DNA of 6,046 bases from Acidimicrobiales bacterium (GCA_013044465.1 JABEUL010000054.1:1-6046); one strand, 5' to 3'; shown: positions 1 to 5,813, counted from the stretch's first letter. The notes: a model not told the origin generated them from the letters alone. A program made the numbers and translations.

Positions 1-580
1 AAGTAGCACTGGCGTGGGCATCTGGAATCTGGCGGGCAGCTCTGACAATATCGATTGTTGCTTCCGCCTCAGTCATTCGATTGAGATAAGGAAGTATCTC
101 GCCGTCGGGTCCCATTCCGAGGTAGTCAGTTGCTACCCCTACGCCACGAACTCCGAAAGTTGATATAGGTCCACTTGATCGGCTAGGTGCGCAGCTCTGG
201 CTCATGCCAGAAGTTCCGTGGTCCCATGCAACTACCGGCCACCCTCCCTTAGGTGCGGCAGAAGTGGGGTAGGTAATCACACCCGTTACAGCAGCGTCAT
301 GCCCAAAAGTATCGCGGGAGTGGTACATTACCCGAAGAGTCATGAGTCCGTTCGCGTTTGATATCGTTTGGATTCGAATTAGAGTGCCTGGAGATCCAGA
401 ATCTAAGTGTGATGGAAGTTTATAGAAATCCTCAGAGGAGGGGTAAGAGGAGAAAACGGTCCCTCCGAGCCCGTGACCGATGACGCTGTTCTGATTACCA
501 CTAGAAGCAGTTCCGCAGGCAGCGACGACGAGAGTGAAAGTCATGCCCACCATAATGCTGCGAAATCCCAATCTGCCCAT
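1..580 (-). CDS. Exported lipase-like lipoprotein, alpha/beta-hydrolase (LIP family), N-terminal 193 codons; cut by window edge
   Basis: The visible part reads without a stop for 193 codons from ATG at 580 to the window edge. An in-frame TAA four codons upstream makes this the earliest possible ATG; later ATGs at codons 10 and 13 would shorten the signal sequence. Residues 1-21 form a short basic start and a hydrophobic core ending in the lipobox VAAC, with C22 as the lipidated cysteine, so the product should be anchored on the outer face of the membrane. Residues 100-123 (VTGVITYP, then PVVAWDHGTSG) match the strand and oxyanion-loop region of secretory lipases (Pfam LIP type), and TDYLGMG at 151-157 plus ATIDIVRAAR at 174-183 fit the same family. 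The nucleophile GxSxG, acid and histidine would lie beyond the edge, so activity cannot be judged. The Shine-Dalgarno sequence is weak (AGTGG, 4 bases before ATG). Substrate unknown: lipid or other ester is inferred from the family. It diverges from the GH94-like gene. Confidence 0.88.
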   Translation of the reverse strand, partial: MGRLGFRSIMVGMTFTLVVAACGTASSGNQNSVIGHGLGGTVFSSYPSSEDFYKLPSHLDSGSPGTLIRIQTISNANGLMTLRVMYHSRDTFGHDAAVTGVITYPTSAAPKGGWPVVAWDHGTSGMSQSCAPSRSSGPISTFGVRGVGVATDYLGMGPDGEILPYLNRMTEAEATIDIVRAARQIPDAHASAT

Positions 581-655
581 CGCGCCACTTTACAGTATGT
601 AGCGACCGGGGATCAATTTGGATTGATTGAAATTTCCACCACCACTGAGGAATCG

Positions 656-684
656 AGTAAAGCAGTTTTAAATTGGTATTTCAA
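656..684 (-). promoter_or_regulatory. Sigma70-like promoter of the lipase gene
   Basis: Reading leftwards, TTGAAA (684-679) is followed after exactly 17 bases by TTTACT (661-656), which is preceded by TGC as in an extended -10 element. Transcription would start near 649, leaving a leader of about 70 bases before the ATG at 580. The -35 matches the consensus at 5 of 6 positions and the -10 at 4 of 6. Its position and spacing are good; it is a sequence prediction only. Confidence 0.5.
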
Positions 685-696
685 GTAGCCAAGGTG

Positions 697-712
697 CTTG
701 GAATATTCCAAG
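697..712. promoter_or_regulatory. Perfect 16-bp palindrome, candidate operator
   Basis: CTTGGAATATTCCAAG is a perfect palindrome. It lies 12 bases upstream of the predicted -35 box of the lipase promoter. A third copy of the half-site, CCAAG at 689-693, sits 3 bases away from the left arm, so CCAAG-GTG-CTTGG is a second, overlapping inverted pair. This arrangement is typical of a binding site for a dimeric regulator, placed here for activation, or for control of both divergent genes. The regulator cannot be named from the sequence. Confidence 0.4.
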
Positions 713-719
713 AGTGGCG

Positions 720-1060
720 AAGAAAATTTCAACCGTGGGATCAGGAAATAGACCTTTGTCTATGGAAGAATGACGCTGATGGAACTTTTCTCAGACCCTT
801 TCATGAAGTTCCCAATTTTCAATCGTATGGATAGGTCCCAATGGATCCTTAAGGGACAACAAATTCTGAAAAGCATTGGAACTGCTATTTGACACTTAAG
901 GTTGGAAAGGCTGACTTGAATGGACAATAGCTGTGCCAGCACATGTGCATAAGGTGAAGTCGACAGCAAGAAGTTAATTTGGGATATATAGATTGCGGAC
1001 AGAAGCTAGCAAGTGACTCTTAATTTTCCCGGGATCTAAGAGATGATCTAGTCTCGTTTT
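720..1060. other. Divergent intergenic region without a supported gene
   Basis: No reading frame here has a credible start and protein-like content; a 69-codon minus-strand frame at 760-969 has no ribosome binding site and looks like chance. The stretch contains a perfect 10-bp palindrome GCACATGTGC at 939-948, a perfect TTGACA at 889-894 without a -10 partner at normal spacing, and the weak promoter-like pair listed separately. It probably holds the leader and control sites of the GH94-like gene. Confidence 0.5.
960..990 (+). promoter_or_regulatory. Weak candidate promoter of the GH94-like gene
   Basis: TCGACA (960-965, one mismatch to TTGACA) is followed by the AT-rich GATATATA (983-990). 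The spacing is 17 bases to GATATA or 19 to TATATA, so neither choice is ideal. Transcription would start near 997, about 65 bases before the ATG at 1061. The perfect palindrome GCACATGTGC at 939-948 ends 11 bases before the -35 and could be a regulator site. Confidence 0.25.
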
Positions 1061-3838
1061 ATGGGAAGGAAAGCAATTTCTATCAAGAGACGAAAGCTCA
1101 CAATGGTTTTAATCACAGTTGCCGTACTTTTGTTGTCATGGGTTATTTCCATTAGCGATCGTGGCGGGGAACTACTGCCCTCTATAATGCCTGAAGGTGG
1201 ACCCATTCCAATGAGTTCGGCTGGCGGGGGAAACTATGGCAATTGGATTTCAGATGAGTTCGGTTTGCCTGCATATGAGTTGAAAAATGACAGTTCTCTC
1301 GCGTCTCAGGGTCCTTTGCAAGTGGGAGGTGCGAGTGAAGTTGAACACCAGATCGGGAACGACCATATTGTTGCCGATGCATCTGCTCAGGGCTATGTTT
1401 CACTTTGGAGCCAAGACCGTTTATATGAGTGGGTTAACCATTATGACAGTGCAAGCAGACATTACTCAGGAGGTATCGGATACCTTAATGTCGATGGGAA
1501 AGTAACGTCCGACCTCTATTCTGGTGAGCCTGGTCAACCAGTAGTTTCTCGAACATTCGGCGTGGGTTACTCAAAAAAGGTGATGACTGCATCGAAGGTC
1601 AACGTGAGTGATGTCGTATATGCTCCTTTTGGAAACGATCCAGTTCTTCTTGATGATATTACATTAGAGAACAAAACATCATCCAAGTTGAGTGCAACAT
1701 GGTATGAGTACTGGGACGTGAATCCATATTTCGTCACTGGCAATATGAACAGGGGATTTTCAAGTCCTTCCTACGATCCTTCCACCAAGACACTTTCAGT
1801 CACACAGGACCCGATGGCAGGGGACTCACAACCAATGAGCATTTACGCCGCCTCCCTAGGCGGTCCCTTAAGTGGATTCGAGACCTCGTTAACTGACTTT
1901 TTTGGAAATGGAACTGAAATGGTTCCAGAGGAAGTGGCCACAAACTCCGTTACAGACAGCATCGCCTCACCTGTAGCGAACGGGGAAGTTGGAAATACCG
2001 TATTTGTGTTCAAGTCCAAAGTGACACTTATGCCAAATTCTTCCACGACACTAAGATATGCCTACGGATCAGCAGATGCTAACCAAGTTTCTGGCATAGA
2101 CGGATCAGCAGATGCTAACCAAGTTTCTGGCATAGTAGGAAAGTACTCTTTGCTAACAAATAGCTATGCGTCCTCGGAAAAAGCTTGGAACGCTTACCTC
2201 CCAAGAGTCACAGTAGGCTCAACTCAACCCTGGCTTGGACGGGAGCTTGCTTGGGATGCTTATATGTTGAGATCTGGTGCTACGTATGAGGAGTGTGCTG
2301 GGGAACATGTGATTAGCCAGGGTGGGTACTATCAGTATGGTTCAGGAGGAATGCAGATTGCATATAGAGATCCCTTGCAATTTGCACTTCCGCTCATATA
2401 CTCCGATCCATCACTTGCAGGTGAGATAATTCTCTATTCAGCCAAGGAACAGTCTCAATCGGGTTTGACACCTTATGGCACGAAGTCGCTTTGTCAACAG
2501 GCATCGGTTGGAGTTAGTGATGACGATGACGTTTGGCTTCTATTGGCTGCGGCAGAATACGGCCTCGCGACAAAAGATTTTAGTTTTTTCAATCAGGAGG
2601 TACCGTATTACGGTGGAGGATCGGGTACCCTTTTTGAACATCTGATTACGGCATATAAGCACCAAGAATCTTTGATCGGGCCACATGGCGACTACCTTGC
2701 TGGAAGTTCTGGCGATTGGTCTGACTTTTCTACTTACTTTCTCCACATGACGGAGTCATCACTCGTAACGGCACAAGTGGCAGTTGTATATCCATTAATG
2801 GCTGAACTAGCTGCAGCTCTTGGGGATACAACTTTCGAATCAGAATTAAACGTGAGTGCAACAAGGGCTAAAAGTGTAATTGCATCTGAGTGGACACCAA
2901 GAGGTTGGCAGATAAGAGGATGGGATAATAATAAAGCCATCGGAACAGGAGTCATTTTCGAGGAACCCCAACCTTGGGCGATGTTGGCTGGAATCTATAG
3001 CGTTGAGAAATCGAGTGAGCTAATCTCCAATATTAGAAGATACCTAACCGGCATCGGCGCACCATCCTATTTGAACGGGCCTTCAAAAATTGGCTCTTCG
3101 CAGTCTCCGGCACGTAACGATCCCGGAGTTTCCGAACGCAGCGACTCGTCAGGTGGTGTCGGAACGAACAACGCAGTCTTTGTTGGAGGAACATGGTATT
3201 CGCTGAACGGCGTACTAGTTTGGGGAATGGCGAGCTTGGATCCAGGAACTCCAAATGCAGCCAATGATGCTTTCGACGAGTACTTACGCAATACTCTTTA
3301 CGCACATGCAACTGCTTTTCCCGGGAGTTGGGACGGCATCCTTTCGGTGGATGATGCATGTAATTCCTTTTATTCGGCCGATCCCTCAGAGTGTGGTATC
3401 TCACTAGAAAGTGGATATCGAGGTCAGATAATGCACCAACCGGCATGGAGTCTCTTTGACACCTTTGCTCTTTCTGGAATCACTCCGACTGCAAGTGGCT
3501 ACCACATCACCCCGCACTGGCCAGACAGGGATTTTTCCATCCAGTTTCCAGATATCGGCCTATCAAGGGACTCTAACTGGATCAAGGGATACTTTGTAGC
3601 AAAAGGAGCACAATCAAGTGTGGCGGGTATTCAAAATGGAAAGAGTTCGAAGTCTGGAAACAATGCCTCGAACTTGAAAATCAAAGTAGCACTACCAACC
3701 GCTACGGAGATCGCCGGAGTCCGGGTCTTTGATGGGAGTAGGTCGATTCCATTTTCCTCTCAAGGGGGATCTGTCACCTTTAACCTTCCGGTTATAAATC
3801 AAGGGAGAACGAATTTTGCAATCCAACTCAAATCTTGA
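1061..3838 (+). CDS. Membrane-anchored extracytoplasmic GH94-like glycosidase (925 residues)
   Basis: ATG 1061 is the first possible start, because an in-frame TAG lies at 1049-1051; no strong Shine-Dalgarno is visible. Residues 2-13 are basic (GRK, KRRK), followed by a membrane segment at about 15-32 with no clear cleavage site, so it should be a signal anchor with the enzyme outside. Residues 55-380 form the family's N-terminal beta-sandwich. Residues 390-810 resemble the GH94 alpha/alpha barrel: GGYYQYGSGG (421-430), SDDDDVWLLLAAAEYG (486-501), GPHGDYLAGSSGDWSD (540-555) and IFEEPQPWA (632-640). D555 is the likely general acid by match to the W-N-D motif of known phosphorylases. GITPTASGYHITP (806-818) begins the C-terminal beta domain. 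The positions where GH94 phosphorylases hold His and Thr-Gly for phosphate appear as VGG (708-710) and IMHQ (790-793), so hydrolysis or transglycosylation of a beta-glucan-like sugar is inferred. Four cysteines (412, 478, 767, 778) could form disulfides. A duplication at 2064-2135 adds 12 residues. Confidence 0.85.
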   Translation: MGRKAISIKRRKLTMVLITVAVLLLSWVISISDRGGELLPSIMPEGGPIPMSSAGGGNYGNWISDEFGLPAYELKNDSSLASQGPLQVGGASEVEHQIGNDHIVADASAQGYVSLWSQDRLYEWVNHYDSASRHYSGGIGYLNVDGKVTSDLYSGEPGQPVVSRTFGVGYSKKVMTASKVNVSDVVYAPFGNDPVLLDDITLENKTSSKLSATWYEYWDVNPYFVTGNMNRGFSSPSYDPSTKTLSVTQDPMAGDSQPMSIYAASLGGPLSGFETSLTDFFGNGTEMVPEEVATNSVTDSIASPVANGEVGNTVFVFKSKVTLMPNSSTTLRYAYGSADANQVSGIDGSADANQVSGIVGKYSLLTNSYASSEKAWNAYLPRVTVGSTQPWLGRELAWDAYMLRSGATYEECAGEHVISQGGYYQYGSGGMQIAYRDPLQFALPLIYSDPSLAGEIILYSAKEQSQSGLTPYGTKSLCQQASVGVSDDDDVWLLLAAAEYGLATKDFSFFNQEVPYYGGGSGTLFEHLITAYKHQESLIGPHGDYLAGSSGDWSDFSTYFLHMTESSLVTAQVAVVYPLMAELAAALGDTTFESELNVSATRAKSVIASEWTPRGWQIRGWDNNKAIGTGVIFEEPQPWAMLAGIYSVEKSSELISNIRRYLTGIGAPSYLNGPSKIGSSQSPARNDPGVSERSDSSGGVGTNNAVFVGGTWYSLNGVLVWGMASLDPGTPNAANDAFDEYLRNTLYAHATAFPGSWDGILSVDDACNSFYSADPSECGISLESGYRGQIMHQPAWSLFDTFALSGITPTASGYHITPHWPDRDFSIQFPDIGLSRDSNWIKGYFVAKGAQSSVAGIQNGKSSKSGNNASNLKIKVALPTATEIAGVRVFDGSRSIPFSSQGGSVTFNLPVINQGRTNFAIQLKS
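2064..2135 (+). repeat. Perfect 36-bp tandem duplication inside the GH94-like gene
   Basis: The 36-base units 2064-2099 and 2100-2135 are identical. Because 36 is a multiple of three the frame is kept, and the protein has GSADANQVSGI twice (residues 336-346 and 348-358), followed by D in the first copy and V in the second. It lies at the end of the N-terminal beta-sandwich, just before the linker to the catalytic barrel. Complete identity, including third codon positions, indicates a recent duplication, for example by replication slippage. Confidence 0.97.
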
Positions 3839-3904
3839 ATCACTTGTTTTTCCAGAGTGATGGCAAGTTCGAAATGAAAATCAATTTACTGCATCGGGAG
3901 TAAA
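3839..3904 (+). terminator. Weak inverted repeats after the GH94-like gene, possible terminator
   Basis: ATCACT (3839-3844), directly after the TGA stop, pairs with AGTGAT (3856-3861) around an 11-base loop. A second 6-bp stem follows: TTTACT (3885-3890) with AGTAAA (3899-3904). Neither is GC-rich and neither is followed by a run of T, so they are poor intrinsic terminators. They are the only terminator-like structures close to the gene end. Confidence 0.2.
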
Positions 3905-3959
3905 GTATTTGCTGTTGATATCTATTCCTTTGCTTTCTTCAGATAAAGTCAGAGTCTGA

Positions 3960-4312
3960 TACTTTGCAAAAGTGACACTTGCCAAGCTAATCGCTGCACC
4001 CAGTATTTACCACAAGAAGGGTCAGAGGAGTCTTAGGTACTCTTTAACGACGACCTTTGCAGCGATTGCTCAAAGAAAAGTGGCTCCATCTGGTGCAGCA
4101 TATATTGCTTTGCTAACCAAAGATAATGAACAGGGGTATCAGGTACAGTAACTAAAACGTCAAACCGTGTGCAAGGAGGCATCATCAAAGACTTTGCCGT
4201 CCAGATCGTTACAGGCTATCCACCATCGGGCCCAATGACTCCAAAAGTAAAACCTTTTAGGTCCTTGCAGTACAACGTGTACGCGCTGGCGTTGGACGAC
4301 CTCCACAACTGA
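3960..4312 (+). pseudogene. Possible broken gene: two overlapping open stretches joined by a frame change
   Basis: Frame one is open from 3960 to TAA at 4149-4151 (63 codons, possible GTG start at 3972). Frame two is open from 4130 to TGA at 4310-4312 (60 codons). A one-base change between 4130 and 4149 would join them into a product of about 115 residues. Its middle part would include VAPSGAAYIALLTKDN and the end GYPPSGPMTPKVKPF, mixtures of residues that look protein-like. I do not recognise a family. There is no Shine-Dalgarno sequence and no ATG. An overlapping minus-strand frame (4410-4216) is equally open, so even the strand is uncertain. Confidence 0.2.
3985..4070. repeat. Long-armed inverted repeat (13-bp stem with one bulge, 59-base loop)
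   Basis: AATCGCTGCA (3989-3998) is perfectly complementary to TGCAGCGATT (4058-4067). With T3988 bulged out, AGC (3985-3987) also pairs with GCT (4068-4070), giving 13 base pairs. The 59-base loop contains a small inner pair GAGT/ACTC at 4028-4042. It could fold in RNA or be a remnant end structure. There is no T tract, and I see no attC core (GTTRRRY) or other known signature. Confidence 0.45.
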
Positions 4313-4327
4313 GTTTCACCCGGTTTA

Positions 4328-4444
4328 ATGAATACACTGGGCATAAGCATGCTATTTATGAGTGTGCTTTTGGTTCTCTTCCTGAGTGCTTGCAGCAGAT
4401 CTTCTGCCACTTATCAACAAAAGCTACTTCTAACTGAGATCTAA
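4328..4444 (+). CDS. Possible small lipoprotein or broken lipoprotein gene start (38 residues)
   Basis: The frame from ATG 4328 to TAA 4442-4444 begins with a hydrophobic stretch (residues 4-19, with SMLFMSVLLVLF at 7-18) that ends in the lipobox LSAC at 19-22. The mature peptide would be only 17 residues from C22 (CSRSSATYQQ and a Leu-rich end). The n-region has no basic residue, which weakens the case for a working signal peptide, and no clear Shine-Dalgarno precedes it. It lies in the same frame as the open stretch ending at TGA 4310-4312, so it could be downstream debris of the same broken gene. It may also be a truncated lipoprotein gene, a tiny lipopeptide or chance. Confidence 0.3.
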   Translation: MNTLGISMLFMSVLLVLFLSACSRSSATYQQKLLLTEI

Positions 4445-4527
4445 TGTTTACCCACGGGCCTGTACTCTTCGACTTAGAATACATATTTTGAAGCAGAATC
4501 TTTGAAAGATTACCATTGCCGTAAGAA

Positions 4528-4743
4528 ATGCAAATCGGTCGCATCCAGACCAGACGCACTTTGTCCTTGACTCATGCTCTCAGATCAGAGGTTCTCATTA
4601 AGACGCAACCGACAAAATTTGTTGTTATAGGTGGACTAGCCAGTATTTTCCCATTATGCGCTGCAAATATGGGAGTTGAGCTGTTACTGGTGATTACAGG
4701 CATATCTTTCGTTACGCAGGTATCCTCGAGCGCAATTGACTAG
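4528..4743 (+). CDS. Doubtful small membrane protein, 71 residues
   Basis: Open from ATG 4528 to the TAG stop at 4741-4743. Residues 1-30 are basic and polar (four Arg, two Lys); residues 31-64 are almost wholly hydrophobic and could make one long or two short membrane helices (FVVIGGLASIFPL, then ELLLVITGISFV). The basic end before the membrane part agrees with the positive-inside rule. Only a poor ribosome binding site (TAAGAA directly before ATG) is present, no family is recognised, and minus-strand frames across the same bases are also open. Treat as hypothetical. Confidence 0.22.
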   Translation: MQIGRIQTRRTLSLTHALRSEVLIKTQPTKFVVIGGLASIFPLCAANMGVELLLVITGISFVTQVSSSAID

Positions 4744-4856
4744 TTCCTAGTAATTTCGACCCGAAGAATTTGAGATAGTCAAATAGATGGTAATCCGACT
4801 TTAGAAGGCTTTCGACGCAATTTCATCTGACTTGTCTCGACTTACAAGACCCTTCG

Positions 4857-4875
4857 ATGGATTTAACAAATCCAT
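4857..4875. repeat. Perfect 8-bp hairpin with 3-base loop
   Basis: ATGGATTT (4857-4864), loop AAC, AAATCCAT (4868-4875). The arms are fully complementary. No run of T follows on either strand, so it is not a standard intrinsic terminator. It stands alone between the gene-poor stretch and the membrane protein gene; its role is unknown. Confidence 0.5.
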
Positions 4876-5002
4876 GCTTCAAAGTTTATAAACTATATCT
4901 GCTCGTTCAGCATTAGATTCTTTTAACAATCATTTTCGCTCTCCTGACTCACTGTGGAGGGAAAGGCCATTTGAATAGGGAACTAACCCAGTAATAGGTG
5001 TA

Positions 5003-5032
5003 TTGGATGCTTTTATCAGTTAGTAGCATAAT
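5003..5032 (+). promoter_or_regulatory. Candidate promoter upstream of the membrane protein gene
   Basis: CATAAT at 5027-5032 matches the -10 consensus at 5 of 6 positions. TTGGAT at 5003-5008 is an 18-base-spaced, weak -35 (3 of 6). Transcription would start near 5039, about 80 bases before the ATG at 5118 and 140 before the GTG at 5180. Prediction only. Confidence 0.25.
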
Positions 5033-5117
5033 GACTGTGAGCTATTTTGGAGTTCCCTGTTCTTTGAACAACAATTATCGGTCCGAGACTGCCCGAATCG
5101 TAAAGGTAGTTAGCTAA

Positions 5118-5219
5118 ATGCAGAGGGATCTCCCAGAGCGTTCGTCATTTGCTGCCAAACACCCGCTTCACCTACATAGGTGGCTATCTACTGGTCTTAT
5201 CGTGGAGTGCTTGCCTTAA
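5118..5219 (+). other. Out-of-frame likely N-terminal segment of the following membrane protein
   Basis: ATG 5118 opens 33 codons ending at TAA 5217-5219 and overlaps the start of the next frame. Its product has a polar, basic beginning, then HLHRWLSTGLIV at residues 18-29. A one-base insertion near 5200-5206 would join RWLSTGLIV to VLALIPWTAYL of the following frame and give a full-length first membrane helix with a normal basic N-terminus. AAAGG at 5102-5106 is a possible, rather distant (11 bases) ribosome binding site. I therefore suspect the true N-terminus lies here and has been shifted by a deletion or a sequencing error. Confidence 0.4.
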
Positions 5220-5668
5220 TTCCTTGGACGGCTTATCTTTCAATCGTTCTGCCGCCTCATTTTAGAGCCGACGATTGGAACGTTGCATGGGTTGGCTTTG
5301 ATTGTGCGATTATGGCTGTACTCGCAGCAACAGCCTGGGCAGCATGGCATCAAAGGCAGATTCTCGCTGCCATGTCAATAATTGCAGCAACGATGTTAGT
5401 CTGTGATTCCTGGTTCGATGTTAGTACGTCTTTTGGAACAAGCGATCAGGTTTTTACTTTGCTTAATGCGCTATTAGTTAATATCCCTGTATCGATGTTT
5501 CTATTATTCCTAGCTCGTAGAATTATGTTGAGAACTGCAGAGGTACTTGCCGCTGCGTTGAACTCTGGACCAGTACCTCACCATGTTCACGAAGTGGTTA
5601 TGCCCTTTGTGACTCAAATACATAAAAGCGCTACTAGCACAGAAATCAAAAGTGACCCTTTGAAATAG
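5180..5668 (+). CDS. Conserved-type four-helix membrane protein of unknown function
   Basis: Reads from GTG 5180 (directly after an in-frame TAG at 5177-5179) to TAG 5666-5668, 162 residues. Four hydrophobic segments are visible at about 9-24, 36-55, 61-76 and 93-112, with a polar tail from about 118 on. Between them lie the motifs FRADDWNVAWVGFD (28-41) and CDSWFDVSTS (75-84). I associate the combination LIPWTAYL / AWVGFD / CDxWFDV with uncharacterised membrane proteins of Actinobacteria; no function is known to me. The charged residues D31, D32, D41, D76 and D80 near membrane edges are notable. The GTG start has no Shine-Dalgarno sequence and gives a short first helix; the frame at 5118-5219 probably carries the original N-terminus. 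If the frame break is real, the gene may be inactive or restart internally. It stands alone on this strand, with no operon partner in view. Confidence 0.75.
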   Translation: MAIYWSYRGVLALIPWTAYLSIVLPPHFRADDWNVAWVGFDCAIMAVLAATAWAAWHQRQILAAMSIIAATMLVCDSWFDVSTSFGTSDQVFTLLNALLVNIPVSMFLLFLARRIMLRTAEVLAAALNSGPVPHHVHEVVMPFVTQIHKSATSTEIKSDPLK

Positions 5669-5676
5669 CGGGGTGT

Positions 5677-5698
5677 GTTATCGCAATTAATTGATAAC
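5677..5698. repeat. Inverted repeat after the membrane protein gene, possible weak terminator
   Basis: GTTATC (5677-5682) pairs with GATAAC (5693-5698) around a 10-base loop; the segment also contains the perfect palindrome CAATTAATTG (5684-5693). It begins 8 bases after the stop codon. GGG at 5671-5673 could pair with CC at 5699-5700 across a bulge. No T run follows, so termination is doubtful, and a protein-binding site is as likely. Confidence 0.3.
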
Positions 5699-5729
5699 CC
5701 AATCGTCCAGTAACTTTGAAGGAAATTTA

Positions 5730-5813
5730 ATGGAGAACGCACCAAAATCAGTTAGTTCCCCTCCAGACCCTCTATTCGGTCTTCCGTTTCGGTGGAGCGC
5801 TTTGCAATCTTGA
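5730..5813 (+). CDS. Possible 27-residue peptide or gene remnant with a good ribosome binding site
   Basis: ATG 5730 is preceded by AAGGA (5719-5723) with a 6-base gap, the best Shine-Dalgarno arrangement on the plus strand of this window. The frame ends at TGA 5811-5813. The peptide starts MENAPKSVSSPPDPL and ends FGLPFRWSALQS: a polar, proline-rich start followed by a few hydrophobic residues, with no signal peptide or known motif. It may be the intact start of a gene broken by a frameshift: another frame stays open from about 5790 to TAA 5929-5931. It may also be a real small protein or chance. I do not recognise it. Confidence 0.28.
   Translation: MENAPKSVSSPPDPLFGLPFRWSALQS

Larger units (their letters stand above)
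3862..5117. other. 1.25-kb region without a convincing gene
   Basis: All frames are interrupted at short intervals on both strands. The longest open stretches are about 60-70 codons and overlap in different frames; none has a good ribosome binding site and none is a family I recognise. Several inverted repeats occur, listed separately. On the plus strand the open stretches 3960-4151, 4130-4312 and 4313-4444 follow one another. On the minus strand 4559-4356 and 4410-4216 do the same. This pattern fits decayed coding sequence, but chance open frames of this size are expected in a region this long. Confidence 0.5.

Noticed and set aside
473..688. 71-codon plus-strand open frame
   Set aside because: It overlaps the start of the lipase gene in antisense and its first half is the shadow of that well-supported signal sequence; no ribosome binding site.
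760..969. 69-codon minus-strand frame in the divergent intergenic region
   Set aside because: No Shine-Dalgarno sequence, no protein-like pattern, and it covers likely control sites of the GH94-like gene.
3033..3446. 137-codon minus-strand open frame inside the GH94-like gene
   Set aside because: It lies wholly opposite conserved catalytic-domain codons, its product is rich in Arg, His and Ser as typical of an antisense shadow, and it shows no family resemblance.
3985..4070. Integron attC site
   Set aside because: The inverted repeat has long complementary arms, but the GTTRRRY and RYYYAAC core sites and the spacer pattern of attC are missing.
5195..5215. Programmed -1 ribosomal frameshift at the membrane protein start
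   Set aside because: No X-XXY-YYZ slippery heptamer or following stable stem was found near the frame change; a one-base deletion or sequencing error is simpler.
4978..5760. 10-bp inverted repeat GGGAACTAAC (4978-4987) and GTTAGTTCCC (5751-5760) flanking the membrane protein gene
   Set aside because: At this distance, 10-base inverted matches are expected several times by chance in 6 kb; there is no target duplication or transposase.
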